A stretch of 64,000 nt of DNA, taken from Pinus tabuliformis (lineage: Eukaryota > Streptophyta > Pinopsida > Pinales > Pinaceae). Shown here piece by piece: positions 34,292-45,429 of this stretch. Position numbers and translations under genes: made by a program. The DNA is taken from the NCBI GenBank assembly GCA_031772625.1, contig CM062819.1:1232892955-1232956954 (forward strand). The letters run 5' to 3'. Position 1 is the first letter of the stretch. Each line of letters opens with the position of its first letter. Under the pieces are notes generated by a model. That model saw nothing but the letters and a program-made list of their open reading frames with translations. It searched no databases and was not told where the DNA came from.

Positions 34292-35400
34292 TCAGGGACT
34301 TGATGAGGTAGGAGCTAAGACTTGCTCCACCACCATCACTATTTTGTTGATACCATCAATGAACTCTTTCTTTGACGATGTCCTTTTGTAAACTTTCAAT
34401 CTATTCCCATTAACAAGTAAAGGAATGGCCTCTACATCTATGGTTCTAATCTGCACTGAACCATTATCATGACATTTCTCTATGACATAAGGCCCTAACC
34501 ATCTAGTCCTTAACTTGCCCTTAAAGTCTTTATATCTGGAATCATATAACAAAGCCCAATCACCTTCTTGAAATTGCTTGTCCTTGATGTTCTTGTCATG
34601 CTAGATCTTCCTCTGAATTTGAGTTACCTCTGTGTGTAGGAGGGCCTGCATTCTGAACTCATCTAACCCATTCAACTGGAGCAATCTCTCTTTTTGTGCA
34701 CTGCTGAGATCTAGATCTAGTTGGGCTGCCATCCTCAATGTATTGTACTCAAATTCAATGGACAGCAGGGCCTTTTTCCCATAGACCAACTCATAGGGTG
34801 TGAATCCAATGGTGGTCTTCTAGGTGGTATTGTAGGCCTAGGTGGCCTCAACTAGTCTATCTACCCAATCTTTTCTGCTGCTACTAACCACTTTGGTCAG
34901 GATGCCCTCCAACACTCTATTGGTCACCTCCACTTGCCCATTAGCTTGTGGGTGATAGGGAGTGGAGGTCCTATGCTTGATCTTGTGCTGGCTTAACAAG
35001 TCTTCAATCATGTTGGATGTAAATTGGCTACCTTGATCAATGACTAGTTCTCTAGGGTACCCAAACTTGTAAAATACATTTTCCCTTAAGAATTCAGCCA
35101 CCTTCTCCTCTATTGTTGCCTTGATTGCTTTGTTTTAACCCACTTAGTCATATAGTCAGTGCACACTATGATGTACTTCTTTTGCTTGGAAGGAGTGTCA
35201 ATAGGTCTGATGAAATTCATGCCCCACTTGTCAAATGTCTCAAAAGTCACTTGAGGTTGCAGAGGCATTTCATCCTTTTGGAGTAGGCTTTCCCATCCTT
35301 TGGCACCGATCACACTGACTAGTATATCTTTTCACATCCTGACGAAGAGTGGGACAATAATAACCAACTTGTAACACCTTGAATGTTATCCTCTTTTTTA
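34292..35400 (-). pseudogene. Element A: integrase
   Basis: Zinc-finger block at about 35285-35345 (Y-T-S-Q-C-D-R-C-Q-R). Core: the first catalytic position reads GMNFIRPI, an Asn where Asp is required. The second is VIDQGSQFTS and the Glu lies in ANGQVEVTNR. C-terminal pieces 34601-34789 (VYGKKALLSIEFE) and 34292-34552 (WLGPYVIEKC, the GPY module) complete it. Frame breaks near 35110 and 34837 plus the Asp-to-Asn change mean loss of activity. Confidence 0.88.
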
Positions 35401-36010
35401 CAAAGTGACATCCACAAGGCCCATCATGATAGATCAAAAGGATGTCAAAGACTTCCTCCTCCCTGACACATATTCTTAGAATTTGATTCGGGCCTAGTTT
35501 GAAGAAGTTGCCCCCAATCCAAGTGAACGGGGTGCTCTTCCTCACAATCTTGCTTTTCTGTTTGGAGGACAAATTCGGTGGGAATTGTGTAGATACCAAA
35601 TAGTTTGCTACGTCAGCAAACCATGGAGAGAGAACTGAAATGGTGAATAAGTGTTCATATGGTAATTGATCATCAACCAATCCTTCCTCACCTGCAGGCA
35701 AAGTTAATCTGGAAAAAAAATATGCAACAACATTTTCCTTTCCAGTCTTATCAATAATGGTTAGATCAAACTGTTGTAATAAAAGTAACCATCTAATAAT
35801 CTGGGCATTCACATCAGGTTTATTCATTAAATATTTGATTGCAGCATGGTCAGTATGTACAAATGTTTGATAACCTATAATGGAATGCCTAAAAATTTTC
35901 AATGAATGCACAATAGTCGGGAGCTGCTTTTCGATCACTGTGTAGTTCAGTTCGGCCTTTGATAGATTCTTACTAATAAATTAAATGGAATAAAGCAATT
36001 TATCATCTAT
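35401..36010 (-). pseudogene. Element A: RNase H
   Basis: The open piece reaches 35938: KQLPTIVHSLKIFRHSIIGY, TDHAAIKYLMNKPDVNAQIIRWLLLLQQFDLTI and GKENVVAYFFSRL. This is the usual sequence of a plant gypsy RNase H tail running into the integrase zinc finger. The D of the first strand (HADASHKAIGATLG) is visible just upstream, near 36040-36080. Confidence 0.85.
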
Positions 36011-37100
36011 CTAGCCTAGAGTTGCTCCTATGGCTTTGTGTGAGGCATCAGCATGTATATGAAAAGGAAGGGCCCAATTTGGGCCTCGGAGAATCAGTGC
36101 AGTGGTTAACTTGTCCTTCAGGGTGTCCAGGGCCTCTTGACAGCTTTTTCACCATACAAACACAGAGTCTTTAGCCAACAACCCAAATAAAGGGGAAGCT
36201 AACTTGTTGAAGTCTTTTATAAACCGTCGATAGTATCCAGCTAACCCTAGGAAACTTCTGACATATCTCTACTTTTGCGGAGGTGGGACCCTTTGGATGA
36301 TAGCTATTTTGTTTGGGTCCACCTGTAGTCATTACTGGGATATTAAATGACTTAGCAAAGTCCCTGTAGTCATCAAGAACTCACATTTTTTGGGACTAAG
36401 AGACAGGTTCATTTTAATGCATTTGTTCAACACCTTACCTAAGTTGGACAAAGCCTCCTGGAAATCACATCCATAAGGTGTAAAATCATCCATATAAATC
36501 TCTACTGCATCATGGACTAACTCGGCAAAGATACTCAGGACTGCTCTTTGGAAAGTCGCAGGAGCATTACATAGGCCAAGGACCCTATAGGCGAAAGTAC
36601 CCCAAGGACAAGTGAAGGTGGTTTTATCCTAGTCTTCTGGGTTAATCTGGATTTGATCGTACCTGTTGAATCCATCAAGGAAAGAGAAAAACTTTTACCC
36701 CACTAGGCCATCTAGCACTTCATCGATGAAAGGTAGAGGGAAATGGTCCTTCTTTGTGGGTTTGTTTAACTCTCTGTAATCGACACAAATCCTCCACTTA
36801 CCATTTTTCTTTGGAACCAACACCAAAGGAGAGACCCACTCATTTTCGAAGATAGGGTAAATGAATCTTGCATCTAGCAGCTTTTAAAGTTCTTCTTTGA
36901 CTATATTTTTGAGAGATGGATTCATCCTCCTTTGGGGTTGCCGGACTAGTTTGCAAGCTTCTTGATATAAATGTATTGAGTACGCACCAAGGGGTGCACT
37001 CCCTTAATTTATTTGTAACTCCAAGCAAAGGCATCCAGGTGTTCCTTTAGCATGTTGCACAACTTTTCTTCTTGGTGAACAGAAAGAGATGGGTTGATTT
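36011..37100 (-). pseudogene. Element A: reverse transcriptase
   Basis: The minus strand in the frame around 36480-36600 reads FAYRVLGLCNAPATFQRAV followed by the catalytic YMDDFTPYG (36490-36520). Upstream is LPFIDEVLDGLVG and FSFLDGFNRYDQIQINPED; downstream FLGLAGYYRRFIKDFNKLASPLFGLL. At least eight stops lie within these motifs, mostly TAG at expected Gln or Trp positions. Motif order is complete, so no part of RT is missing. Confidence 0.88.
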
Positions 37101-37149
37101 TCAAAGTTCTCTTAGGGCCGAATTCTATGGTTTTGACACGGATAGGGTT

Positions 37150-37930
37150 GGAATCAGCTAAGCATAGATCAATCTGATGGTTTTTCTAGGTTTCCTTTAC
37201 TACTTCTTCTAAGGACAATGTACTGGGAGTTGGACTTTGGAGTATGTGTTCAATCAAATCATCTTCATCTGGTTGTCCCCCTCCCATGGTTGTTTCTAAG
37301 GTATAGAGTTGGGTGGAATAAACTTCATCTTCTTCCTCCTCTTCCAGCCATAAAGGTAAGTCATGTTCTAGAGATGGCTGAGCAGGAGGATATAGGACTA
37401 ACTGCTTGGACATATGCCCATTCTTGATAGTCATATTTCTAGCCCTACAGCTAATGTAGGCATCGACAGTGGCTAGCCAAGGCCTCCCAAGGATGAGAGG
37501 GTAACTAGTAAGCTTGGCCTTAGGCTGGAGAACTAGGAAATCTGCAGGGTATTCCCAAGAGTCAATGGAGACCATCACATCCTCCACAATCCCCTCGGGG
37601 GTCACTGTGGAACGGTCTGCAAGTTGCGAGATTGTTGTGGTCTTTCTCAATGAACCCTAGAGGTTGAGCTTGAGCATGGTGTTCTTGGTCATCACATTAA
37701 TGCAGCTCCAAGATCAATCAAAGTGTGTGGGACAATGGTGCCATTGATATGCACATCTACTACAGGGCTTCCAGGGTCCAAATAATTTGGACATATTACC
37801 TACCCCAGCATTAAGTCGGACAACTGTCCAATGACATTAATGGTAGGGGCATCTCTTCTTTGCCTCCTTGGATGCTTGAAGCACTTCTCCTTGATCAACT
37901 TGTTGTAAATAGGAACATATTTTATAGCTT
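37150..37930 (-). pseudogene. Element A: aspartic protease
   Basis: Pre-protease block with YNKLIKEKCFKHP next to insertion D. The active-site block HTLIDLGAA is at about 37700-37730, where one A is missing after GCTGC, so the frame shifts directly behind the D-L-G-A motif. A TAG follows near 37660. The open piece 37186-37650 has TPEGIVEDVMVSI and LILGRPWLATVDAYI (L-G-R-P-W). Processing of the polyprotein is lost. Confidence 0.85.
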
Positions 37931-38782
37931 AACAATGTAAACTTTGAAACGGGAACTATAAACTCAAAATGGGAACTTTGGCTAAAAAACCCCGTAAAAA
38001 CATCAAAAACGATGCTAAAAATGAAAAGTGTTGATGCTAGAATAACACCTTTTTTTCTAGGGTAAATTTTCAACATGTTTTAAAAATGGTGGTGAAAACC
38101 AATTTTTTGTGCAAAAATTGCCCAAAAAACACCCTCAAAACGAAAAGTGTTGACGTTGGGATAACGCTTTTTTTTTCAAGGGTAAAATTTCAACATTTCG
38201 AAATAATGGCGTAAAATATTTTATCATGACCCCGAAAACATTAAAATTTCAAAAAAATAATGAAAACATAAAATAAAATAAAATAAAAATTTAAAACAAT
38301 GGAAAAACACAAAAAAGGGTTAAAAAAAAAACAAAACATAAATTAAAATATATATACTAAAAACAAAACATAAAATAAAAATTAAAAAAAAAAAAAAAAC
38401 GAAAAAAAAAAAAAAAAAAAACAAAACAAAACAAAAAACAAAAACCTATAAAAGATAAGAATTAAAACCATAAAAAAATTTGGGAAAAAAAAAATTAATA
38501 AATAAATTAATTAAGTAGGTAAAAATAGACAAATTAAAAAAAAAACAAAAACAAAAACAAAACAAAACAAATTAGATTTAAAATTAAAAAAATAATAATA
38601 ATAATAATATAGAAAATTAACAAAAAAAAATTAAAAACCACTGAAATTAAGATTGAAATGTTGATTACTTAAAAAAACAAATATAAAAATATATATATAA
38701 AAGACAAAAAAAAATAAAAAATGTTAAAAAAAAATATTTCATAAACCATAAAAGAATTTGCAAAAAAAACACATAATTAAAC

Positions 38783-40406
38783 ACAACAGACCACCTTGTT
38801 CACTCAACAACAGACCACCTTGTTACGCTTAGGATCATTGCGGAGGAATGTCGTAATGATAAATCCAATTTATTTTGTTGCTTTGTGGACTTTAGAAAGG
38901 CTTTCGATACAATTCCTAGATACAACCTTTGGAATAGATTAGAAGAGCTAAAGGTTCCTCTCGAGTTGAGAGCTGCCACTATAAGGTTATACGAGAATGT
39001 AACTGCCAAGCTAAAGAGCAATGAAGGGTGGTCGAAAGATATTAGGTGTAACATCGAAGTTAAACAAGGTTGCCCCCTCTCCCCTACCCTATTTGGCATT
39101 TACATTGATAAGCTCGAAGGCTATTTAGAGGAAGCAGGATGTGATGGCACGATCTTAGCTGGGATAGTCGTCATCCTTCTTCTTTATGCTGACGATATTG
39201 TTATTTTGGCAAGGTGCCCATCTGATCTTAATAAGCAACTCAGGCTTCTTAAGGATTTTTGCTCTACCATGGGTATGACTGTTAACACTGACAAATCAAA
39301 AGTTATGATTATCAAATCCAAAAAGGACACTTACGCTAATTTTATGTATGACAATAATAACTTGGGGGAAGTGTATTCTTACAAGTACCTAGGAATTGAT
39401 ATTCATCACAAGCTCAACTTGAACCATAGCATTGAGAAAAGGATTGATGGGGGGTGGAAAGCTTACTTCGGTCTTGAAAATAATTGTAAAATAGCAAACC
39501 TCGTAATGTGGGATAAAAAGAAGTTCCTCTTTGAAACTTTAGTCACTCCTGTTATCTTATATGGCTGTGAGTTTTGGGGTTGCAGCATCTCCAGAGAATC
39601 ATGGAGAAAGATTGAGCAAATCCAGAAGCATTTTATAACTTATAACCTGAAAATTAAAAGTAATACACCCTATCCTATTCTCCTTATAGAAGCAGGTCTT
39701 TCCCCTATTGAGAGCCTAGCTATGCTTAGGTTTCTGTTGTACAAGCACAAAATCAGTAACATAGACGATCATAGACTTCCTAAGCTAGCTTTAAATTCTA
39801 GCCGAAACCACCTAAGGCTCAATCAAGGGTGGCATAAAGACACAAGGGCTTGGTTAAACTATAGGGAGATCAACGAAAATGATGCATTGCAAAACATAAA
39901 TAACATTAAAGATTTTGTTACTTCTAAGTTCAAAGAAAAAATGTGGTGTGAGAAAGATTTAGCAGCTAAAAGAAAATTAAGTTATTATAAGAAGGTCATC
40001 AACCCCACCCTAGAAGATCAAAAGTATCTCTCTATTTTAACTAGCTCAAAGAAGAAAATTAATATAGCAAAGATTAGAACGAATTCTCATGAGCTCCATA
40101 GTGAAACAGGTCGTTGGGCAGTTCCTAAAACGCCATGGACGGAAAGGATCTGCCATATATGTGAGAATAGGAACATCGAGGATGAAAACCACTTCCTCTT
40201 AGAGTGCCCCATGTATAACCACATTAAATCTTAGTTTCACAATCTTTGTTACAATACTGACCTTCCTAGCCTTTTACAATGTCAAAATTATAGTGAGCTC
40301 GGGAGGCTTCTCTCCAAGCTTTTTGAGCATAGGAATAAAATCTTAAATCAAAATAGATAATTTGTTTCTTTAGGTCTCAACGGACATTAACCATCATCAT
40401 CATCAT

Positions 40407-40412
<6 letters not shown>
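38783..40412 (+). mobile_element. Element E: 5'-truncated LINE inserted in D
   Basis: RT coding followed by ..AACGGACATTAAC and a (CAT)n tail at 40393-40413. The coding has no upstream endonuclease part. AT-rich D sequence flanks both sides: left AACCATAAAAGAATTTG (about 38745), mirrored at 41800, with the inner palindrome resuming after the tail. Truncation at the 5' end and a simple-repeat 3' end are hallmarks of LINE insertion. A duplicated 17-bp stretch CAACAGACCACCTTGTT at about 38786 and 38809 marks the 5' junction. Confidence 0.85.
38885..40234 (+). pseudogene. LINE reverse transcriptase, C-terminal two thirds
   Basis: 449-residue open frame. Motifs: MDFRKAFDTIPR (RT motif 3-like, preceded in frame by further coding), EVKQGCPLSPTLFGIYID, LLYADDIVIL (catalytic A-D-D), KSKVMII, YKYLGIDI. 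The C-terminal region has GCEFWG and a zinc-knuckle-like C-H-I-C..H..C at residues 425-443. The TAG at 40232-40234 precedes about 40 more codons in the same frame, so the ORF itself is nonsense-truncated. The endonuclease and RT fingers are missing. It is a non-LTR RT; I do not assign a clade. Confidence 0.88.

Positions 40413-40454
<42 letters not shown>
40393..40454. repeat. (CAT)n then (AT)n microsatellite at LINE 3' end
   Basis: Seven CAT units followed by about 20 AT units. The first part is probably the LINE tail and the second belongs to D. Mirror-image (TA)n tracts lie at 41306-41344 and 41732-41780. Confidence 0.85.
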
Positions 40455-40457
<3 letters not shown>

Positions 40458-41050
40458 AAAATAGAAAAATTAAAAACAACCTAGAATAAACAAAATAGAA
40501 AATTAACAAAAAAAAATTAAAAACTAGTAAAATTAATATTAAAAACATTAAAAAAAAAACAAAAATAAACTCAAACTAAAATTATAACGGAAAAAAAATA
40601 AATAAATAAATAAATAAATTTTAAAAATATATGCCTTTTCAAATTAAAAAAAAACAAAACAAAGCAAAACATTTTAAGCTTACAAAAAAAATATGTGTTT
40701 TTGATTTTTTTTTTTTTAATTATTTTTTTTTATTAAACTTTCGTTGTTTATATAAAAACAAACAAATAAAAAAATTTAAAATTTAATTTTTTTTAAACAA
40801 AATTTTGCCTTTTTATTTAAAAAAAAAAATATTAAAAAAATTATTTTTTTAAAACAATTTTTTTTATTTAAAAAAAAAAAAATTATTGATTTTTTTTTTT
40901 AAACAACTTTAATTTTTTTTTTAAATATATATAAAAAATTATGTTAAATAATCGTTGTTAAAAAATATTAATTTTTTTTAACGATTTTTTTTAATTAAAA
41001 AATGATATTGTTAAAAAACAATATTTTTTTTTAAACAAAATTTTTGAAAA

Positions 41051-41152
41051 AAGAATTATAACCCACTACCCGCCTGCCGCCCGTGGTGGCGTGCAGGCCT
41101 TCCGCCCAAGGTCGCACCACCACGGGTGGCAGGCGGGCGGTGGGTTATAATT
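41051..41152. repeat. GC-rich hairpin at the centre of element D
   Basis: Within very AT-rich DNA, ATAACCCAC..CCCGCCTGCC..CCCGTGGTGG is followed after a spacer of about 20 nt by CCACCACGGG..GGCAGGCGGG..GTGGGTTAT. Stem about 38 bp with few mismatches. It is the tip of the larger palindrome. Confidence 0.9.
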
Positions 41153-41303
41153 TCTTCTCTCTTTTTTTTCGTTTAAAAAAAATATTATTTTTTAACAATA
41201 TCATTTTTTTTTTTAAATCGTTAAAAAAAATTAATATTTTTTAACAATGATTATTTAACATAATTTTATATACATTTATTTTTTAATAAAAAAATTAAAG
41301 TTG

Positions 41304-41351
<48 letters not shown>

Positions 41352-41607
41352 TTTAAAAAAAAATAATAATAAAATAAAGTTTTAAATTTTAAATTTTTTA
41401 TTTGTTTTTTTTAAATAAACAATGAAAGTTTCAAAAAATAAATTAATTAATTAAATCAAGCACATATTTTTTTATAAACTTAAAATGTTCTTTAATTTTT
41501 TTTTTATTTTTTTATTTTTTTTTTAATTTGAAAAGACATATTTTTTAAATTTTCATATCTTTTTTTTTTTCCTTTTTTCTTTTTTTTTTCTTTTCCTTTT
41601 TCTTTTC

Positions 41608-41638
<31 letters not shown>

Positions 41639-41727
41639 CTTCTTCTTTTTTCTTTAATCTAATTTGTTTTTAATTTTTTTTTCCTAGTTTCTATTAATGT
41701 TTATTTTAATTTTTCTATTTTTACTTA

Positions 41728-41785
<58 letters not shown>

Positions 41786-42347
41786 ATTTTGTTTTTTTTT
41801 TCCAAATTCTTTTATGGTTTATGAGATAATTTTTTTTTAACATTTTTTATTTTTTTTGTTTGTCTTTTTATATATATATTTTTATATATTTTTTTAGTAC
41901 TAAAAAAAAAAAACAAACAAACAAACAACTTGAAAATTCGTTAAAAAAAAAAAAAAATTAGACATAATAAATTTTAAAATGTGAAAAATAAGTCCTATAA
42001 AAAAAAGGTATGCTGCATCAACACATTTCAAAATCAGCATGAAAATCACTAACATTTAAAAAATATATATATATTTATATTTGATACATAAGAAAATTTA
42101 AAATGTCAAAAATATGCTCCCAAAAGAAATAAGTGTATTCTGAATAACCACTTTTCAAAATCAGGTCACGTTTTTACTACCCTATGAAACGGGTGATCGT
42201 ATCGGTTATTTAAAGTGCCAAAAACTATGCCGTAAAAAAAATATGTGTGTTCTGCATCGCCCCTTTTCAAAATCGGGTCAATTTTTTGCTATCTCTACAA
42301 AACGGGTAACAGTATCAGTTCTCGTTTCAAAGTTTACGTCGTTACTT

Positions 42348-44111
42348 GGAGAAGTGGAATTTTGACACATAGATTTTCAATTCTCCCAGAAGTTCAGTCT
42401 CTTCTAGGGTAGGCTAGAATGGTAGGGTTAATCTCTCAGGAAAGGGTGGTGGATTTACTTTAGGCATTCTTTCCTCTCTTTCTTCCTAAACTTCCCTAGG
42501 TGGAGGTAGAGGTTGGTTGTCCGGGAGTACTCTCCCAGATCTCAGGTTGATTTCCTGAATTTCCACAGCATAAGCTGGATAGGATGTCTCTCCACTGTAT
42601 ACTGGTTGTGCCTGTTTGTTGTTTGGGTTCAGATTTGGCTGGGCAGGCATCTAGGGTTGTTTAGGTGGAGCAGAGTGTAAAAGTTGTGGTTGAGCAGGTG
42701 GTGAAGGCAATAAAGCTGGAGCATTGTTGTATGGGGGCCTCCACCCTTGGGGCGATGCATTCCATTGAGGTTGTGGTGGAGCATATGGTTGAAATGACTG
42801 GCTGGTTGGCTGGGAATGATACTAAGGTGCAAAGGACCAAGGAGGACGTGTAGACCAAGAAAGATGACCAAGGGGTCCCCAAGAGGGAATGGTTGTGGTC
42901 TAGTTGGGGTTGTAATATGTATGGGATGACCCTTGCATGCCCTGCTGGTATGGCCTAGGCCCATGGGGTCTCCTTTGGTTTATGTAGCAGAGTTGTTCGG
43001 TTACCACTTCAGCTACTTGATATACAACTTTTAGTCCAAGTAGAGGAGGGAACTTGTCTGTGGAGTGGCTTTCTTCACAGACTGAGCAAATTTAAATCAA
43101 ATTCAATGGACATTCATTCCTAGGGTGCCTCCTGGTGCACCTAGGGCAAAAAATGGCTAAGTCTCTCTCTACTTTCTCCTGTTTTCTCTTAATGTGCATT
43201 GTGTCCATTTGTAGGGAAAGGGTTTGCAGCATCTCACTCTTGGAATCCTCCAGCATGTTTCCAATTTCACCCTTGATGGATGCATTGGAAGAGGATGGAC
43301 TGACCATAGGTTGACTAACCCTTCCCTTTTTCCTAGATGCCCTAAAATGGTTTCTAAAGACTGTCTTGATATCCTCATAGGGTAACTGGTAGATGTCCCC
43401 TCTTACTAACACCTTTAGGGTATCCATAAGATCTTCCCGTACTCCTCTAAGCAGGACTAGCTTCAGTGACTCAGGGTCAAGTGTGCACCTGGCCCTTTTG
43501 TAGCTAGGTTGGTATCTTTCTTCATAATCCTCTAGGGATTCATCATGCCATAAGGTCATCCTAAAGATTTCCTCTTTAATGTCTTTAGACCTACTGTATT
43601 CTAGATACTTGTTGTTGAAGACTTGTTGCATCTAAGCCCAAGTGGTGATGTTATACCCAGGTAAACCCATGAACCATCGCAAAGTTGCATCCTTGAGAGT
43701 GGATGGGAATAGTTTCAACTTCTACTCATCATTGGTGTAGTCATAGGTTTGGCATATGAGAGAAAATTCAAATAAGAAAGTGTATGAATCTTCTGTGGTT
43801 AGGCCATGGAAATGAGGAAGAGCAGAGGGGTTTATACTTTTCATCTTATTATCCCCGTTGGTTTCCTTGATGGGGAAGGCACCCTCAACTCTTTCTCTAT
43901 TTCCTCTGTCATTTCAATTTTCAGCCATTGGATCAACAGGAATGGGTTCTTCTTCTTCTTCTTCCATTATAGGTTCCTCAAATATTTCAAGTTACCCACC
44001 TAAGGGTTCCTCCAATTCACAGCCACCGAAGAAAAGAGAAGGTTGGCTATTTGAAGTAGTGGGGGTATTTGGCAAAAATTTCCCTAAGTTATCCCTATTC
44101 CTACGAGGCAT
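42348..44111 (-). pseudogene. Element A: gag
   Basis: ATG at 44111 (MPRRNRDNLGK). Conceptual frame: acidic N-terminus, INPSALPHFHGLTTEDSYTFLFEF, LFPSTLKDATLRWFMGLP, then open 43092-43631 with NNKYLEYSRSKDIKEEIF and LDPESLKLVLLRGV. Next a Cys/His region CPRCTRRHPRNECP..CSVCEESHS, a Pro/Gln-rich tail, and a C-terminus ending at KIPLLQ, where D is inserted. It is a complete Tat-type gag in outline, broken by several TAG codons. It would form the particle and bind RNA. Confidence 0.85.
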
Positions 44112-44378
44112 GAAAGAAATGTTTTTGTTTTATTTTGAGTTTTTTCAAACTTTGGAAGTCATTGTGGAATTGAAATTGCAGATTGAATGAAAATTAATTA
44201 ACTGAATGAAAACTACCTATTTTAATGGAATGTTACTTGCAGAATGGAAAGGAAAGCAAAGAATGCAAAATGGAAAAGAAAGCAACTAAATTACTTTTGC
44301 AGAAATGAAACTAGTAGCAGAATATCAGAAACAAGAAATGGAAGAAAGAAAGCAGTAATCGCATACTACTCAGACACC

Positions 44379-44396
44379 TCCCCGACAATTGCACCA
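44379..44396 (-). other. Element A primer binding site
   Basis: The minus strand reads TGGTGCAATTGTCGGGGA, five bases inside the LTR. It resembles the tRNA-Asp-type site of F (TGGCGCCGTTGCCGGGGA) with four changes, each compatible with C-to-T or G-to-A decay. Confidence 0.75.
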
Positions 44397-44401
44397 AAAA
44401 G

Positions 44402-45429
44402 TGATGAGCACCAGTATTGCAGCAAAAATGCTACAACTCTTGGGGCTACCAGCTTTACTTTATCAACCCAGGGTTTGTTGTATACACAAGTAAAAGCGAT
44501 GGTTCTACCCTTTTGTAATTATTCAGTTGGCGAGGGACCACTAGGGATTTTCAAGCCAGACTTCTATGGATTTAGAAGAAGCTTGATTACTGAGGAGGGA
44601 AAGAGAAATCTACTCGAACAGAAAGCTTGTCTACTGCAATAAGGAAAAAGATTGAAATCCAATGCTAAAATCACACCATTTTCTAACTAACTTCTTAGAG
44701 ACTATGCTTCAGAAATAATGCTAAGTTAACATCTATGAAATTCTATTGTCTTAAGCATGTAAGTTCAAAACATCAAACATTACTATTGTGCATGTAAATG
44801 ACTAGAATAAATATGTTTTTCTTTTTATCTTTTTTATGGAAGAGTGTGAAAGCTAATCTCTTTTGGCAATGTGGCAGGTGGCTTAGGAATGTTGGTGGAT
44901 GGTTGGAAGGTTTGGGAGACCATTAGGTGACATTGTCTAGCTTCGTAGAGGCTTTTCCCTCAATTCAGCCTCAAAACAGGCCACTACAGGAAAACCTACA
45001 GGATTCCCTATATTTCTACAAGATACAGCCGAGAGAAAAATGATGGGTGTTGAAGGTGATGGAAGGCTTAAAGAAGGTGGTTGGTGAATGGAATGAAGCA
45101 AGAAAATGCCTATGATTACTCAAAACTCAAAACCAAGGTTGGGAGATGGTTGGATTTTCTCAACATGCTTGGAGAAGTTTCCTTGTAAAATGATGAAATT
45201 GGTGAGGGTCTTAGTGAAAGCAGGAATGATCATGGATGGATGAAGTTCAAAGGAGGTTGTTGGCTATGAGATATATCTTTACTTCTGAAACACCTGCACT
45301 ACATCAAACATTGATATTTTTCCAAAAATCATGTAAACAAGGAGAATGTCAATAAGCTAGGAAAACAGAGTTTAATAAGCTAGTTGTCTACTTCATGCAT
45401 GAGGAAAACTTGTCGAATAAGATGGAATC
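44402..45429 (-). repeat. Element A 5' LTR, first part (interrupted by G)
   Basis: Aligns with 7423-8477. The match breaks at GGAATC (45424-45429) and resumes at 58028 with GAATCATTGATGAG. The duplicated GAATC is the G target duplication. Confidence 0.92.

Larger units (their letters stand above)
37931..42344. mobile_element. Element D: AT-rich foldback transposon-like element with TIRs
   Basis: Terminal inverted repeats: left end 37931 reads AACAATGTAAACTTTGAAAC, right end (reverse complement from 42344) TAACGACGTAAACTTTGAAA. CTT occurs on both flanks (37928-37930 and 42345-42347). Removing D plus one CTT rejoins the A gag-protease frame (..KIPLLQ / AIK.VPIYNK..). Inside is a long imperfect palindrome centred near 41100: arms from about 40930-41060 mirror 41140-41280, and outer parts around 38740 mirror 41800. 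No transposase is seen. The 3 bp duplication does not by itself name the superfamily. Confidence 0.82.

Noticed and set aside
40413..40454. CRISPR-like or satellite array in the AT-rich region
   Set aside because: Only dinucleotide and homopolymer tracts; no spaced repeats with unique spacers, and the context is plant nuclear DNA.
37928..42347. TIR element as PIF/Harbinger with TWA target site
   Set aside because: The bases TAA and TTA at the ends are inverted rather than direct; the direct repeat restoring the A frame is CTT.
42661..42882. Overlapping Pro-rich frames at 42629-42964
   Set aside because: Alternative frames of the low-complexity Pro/Gln-rich gag tail of element A.
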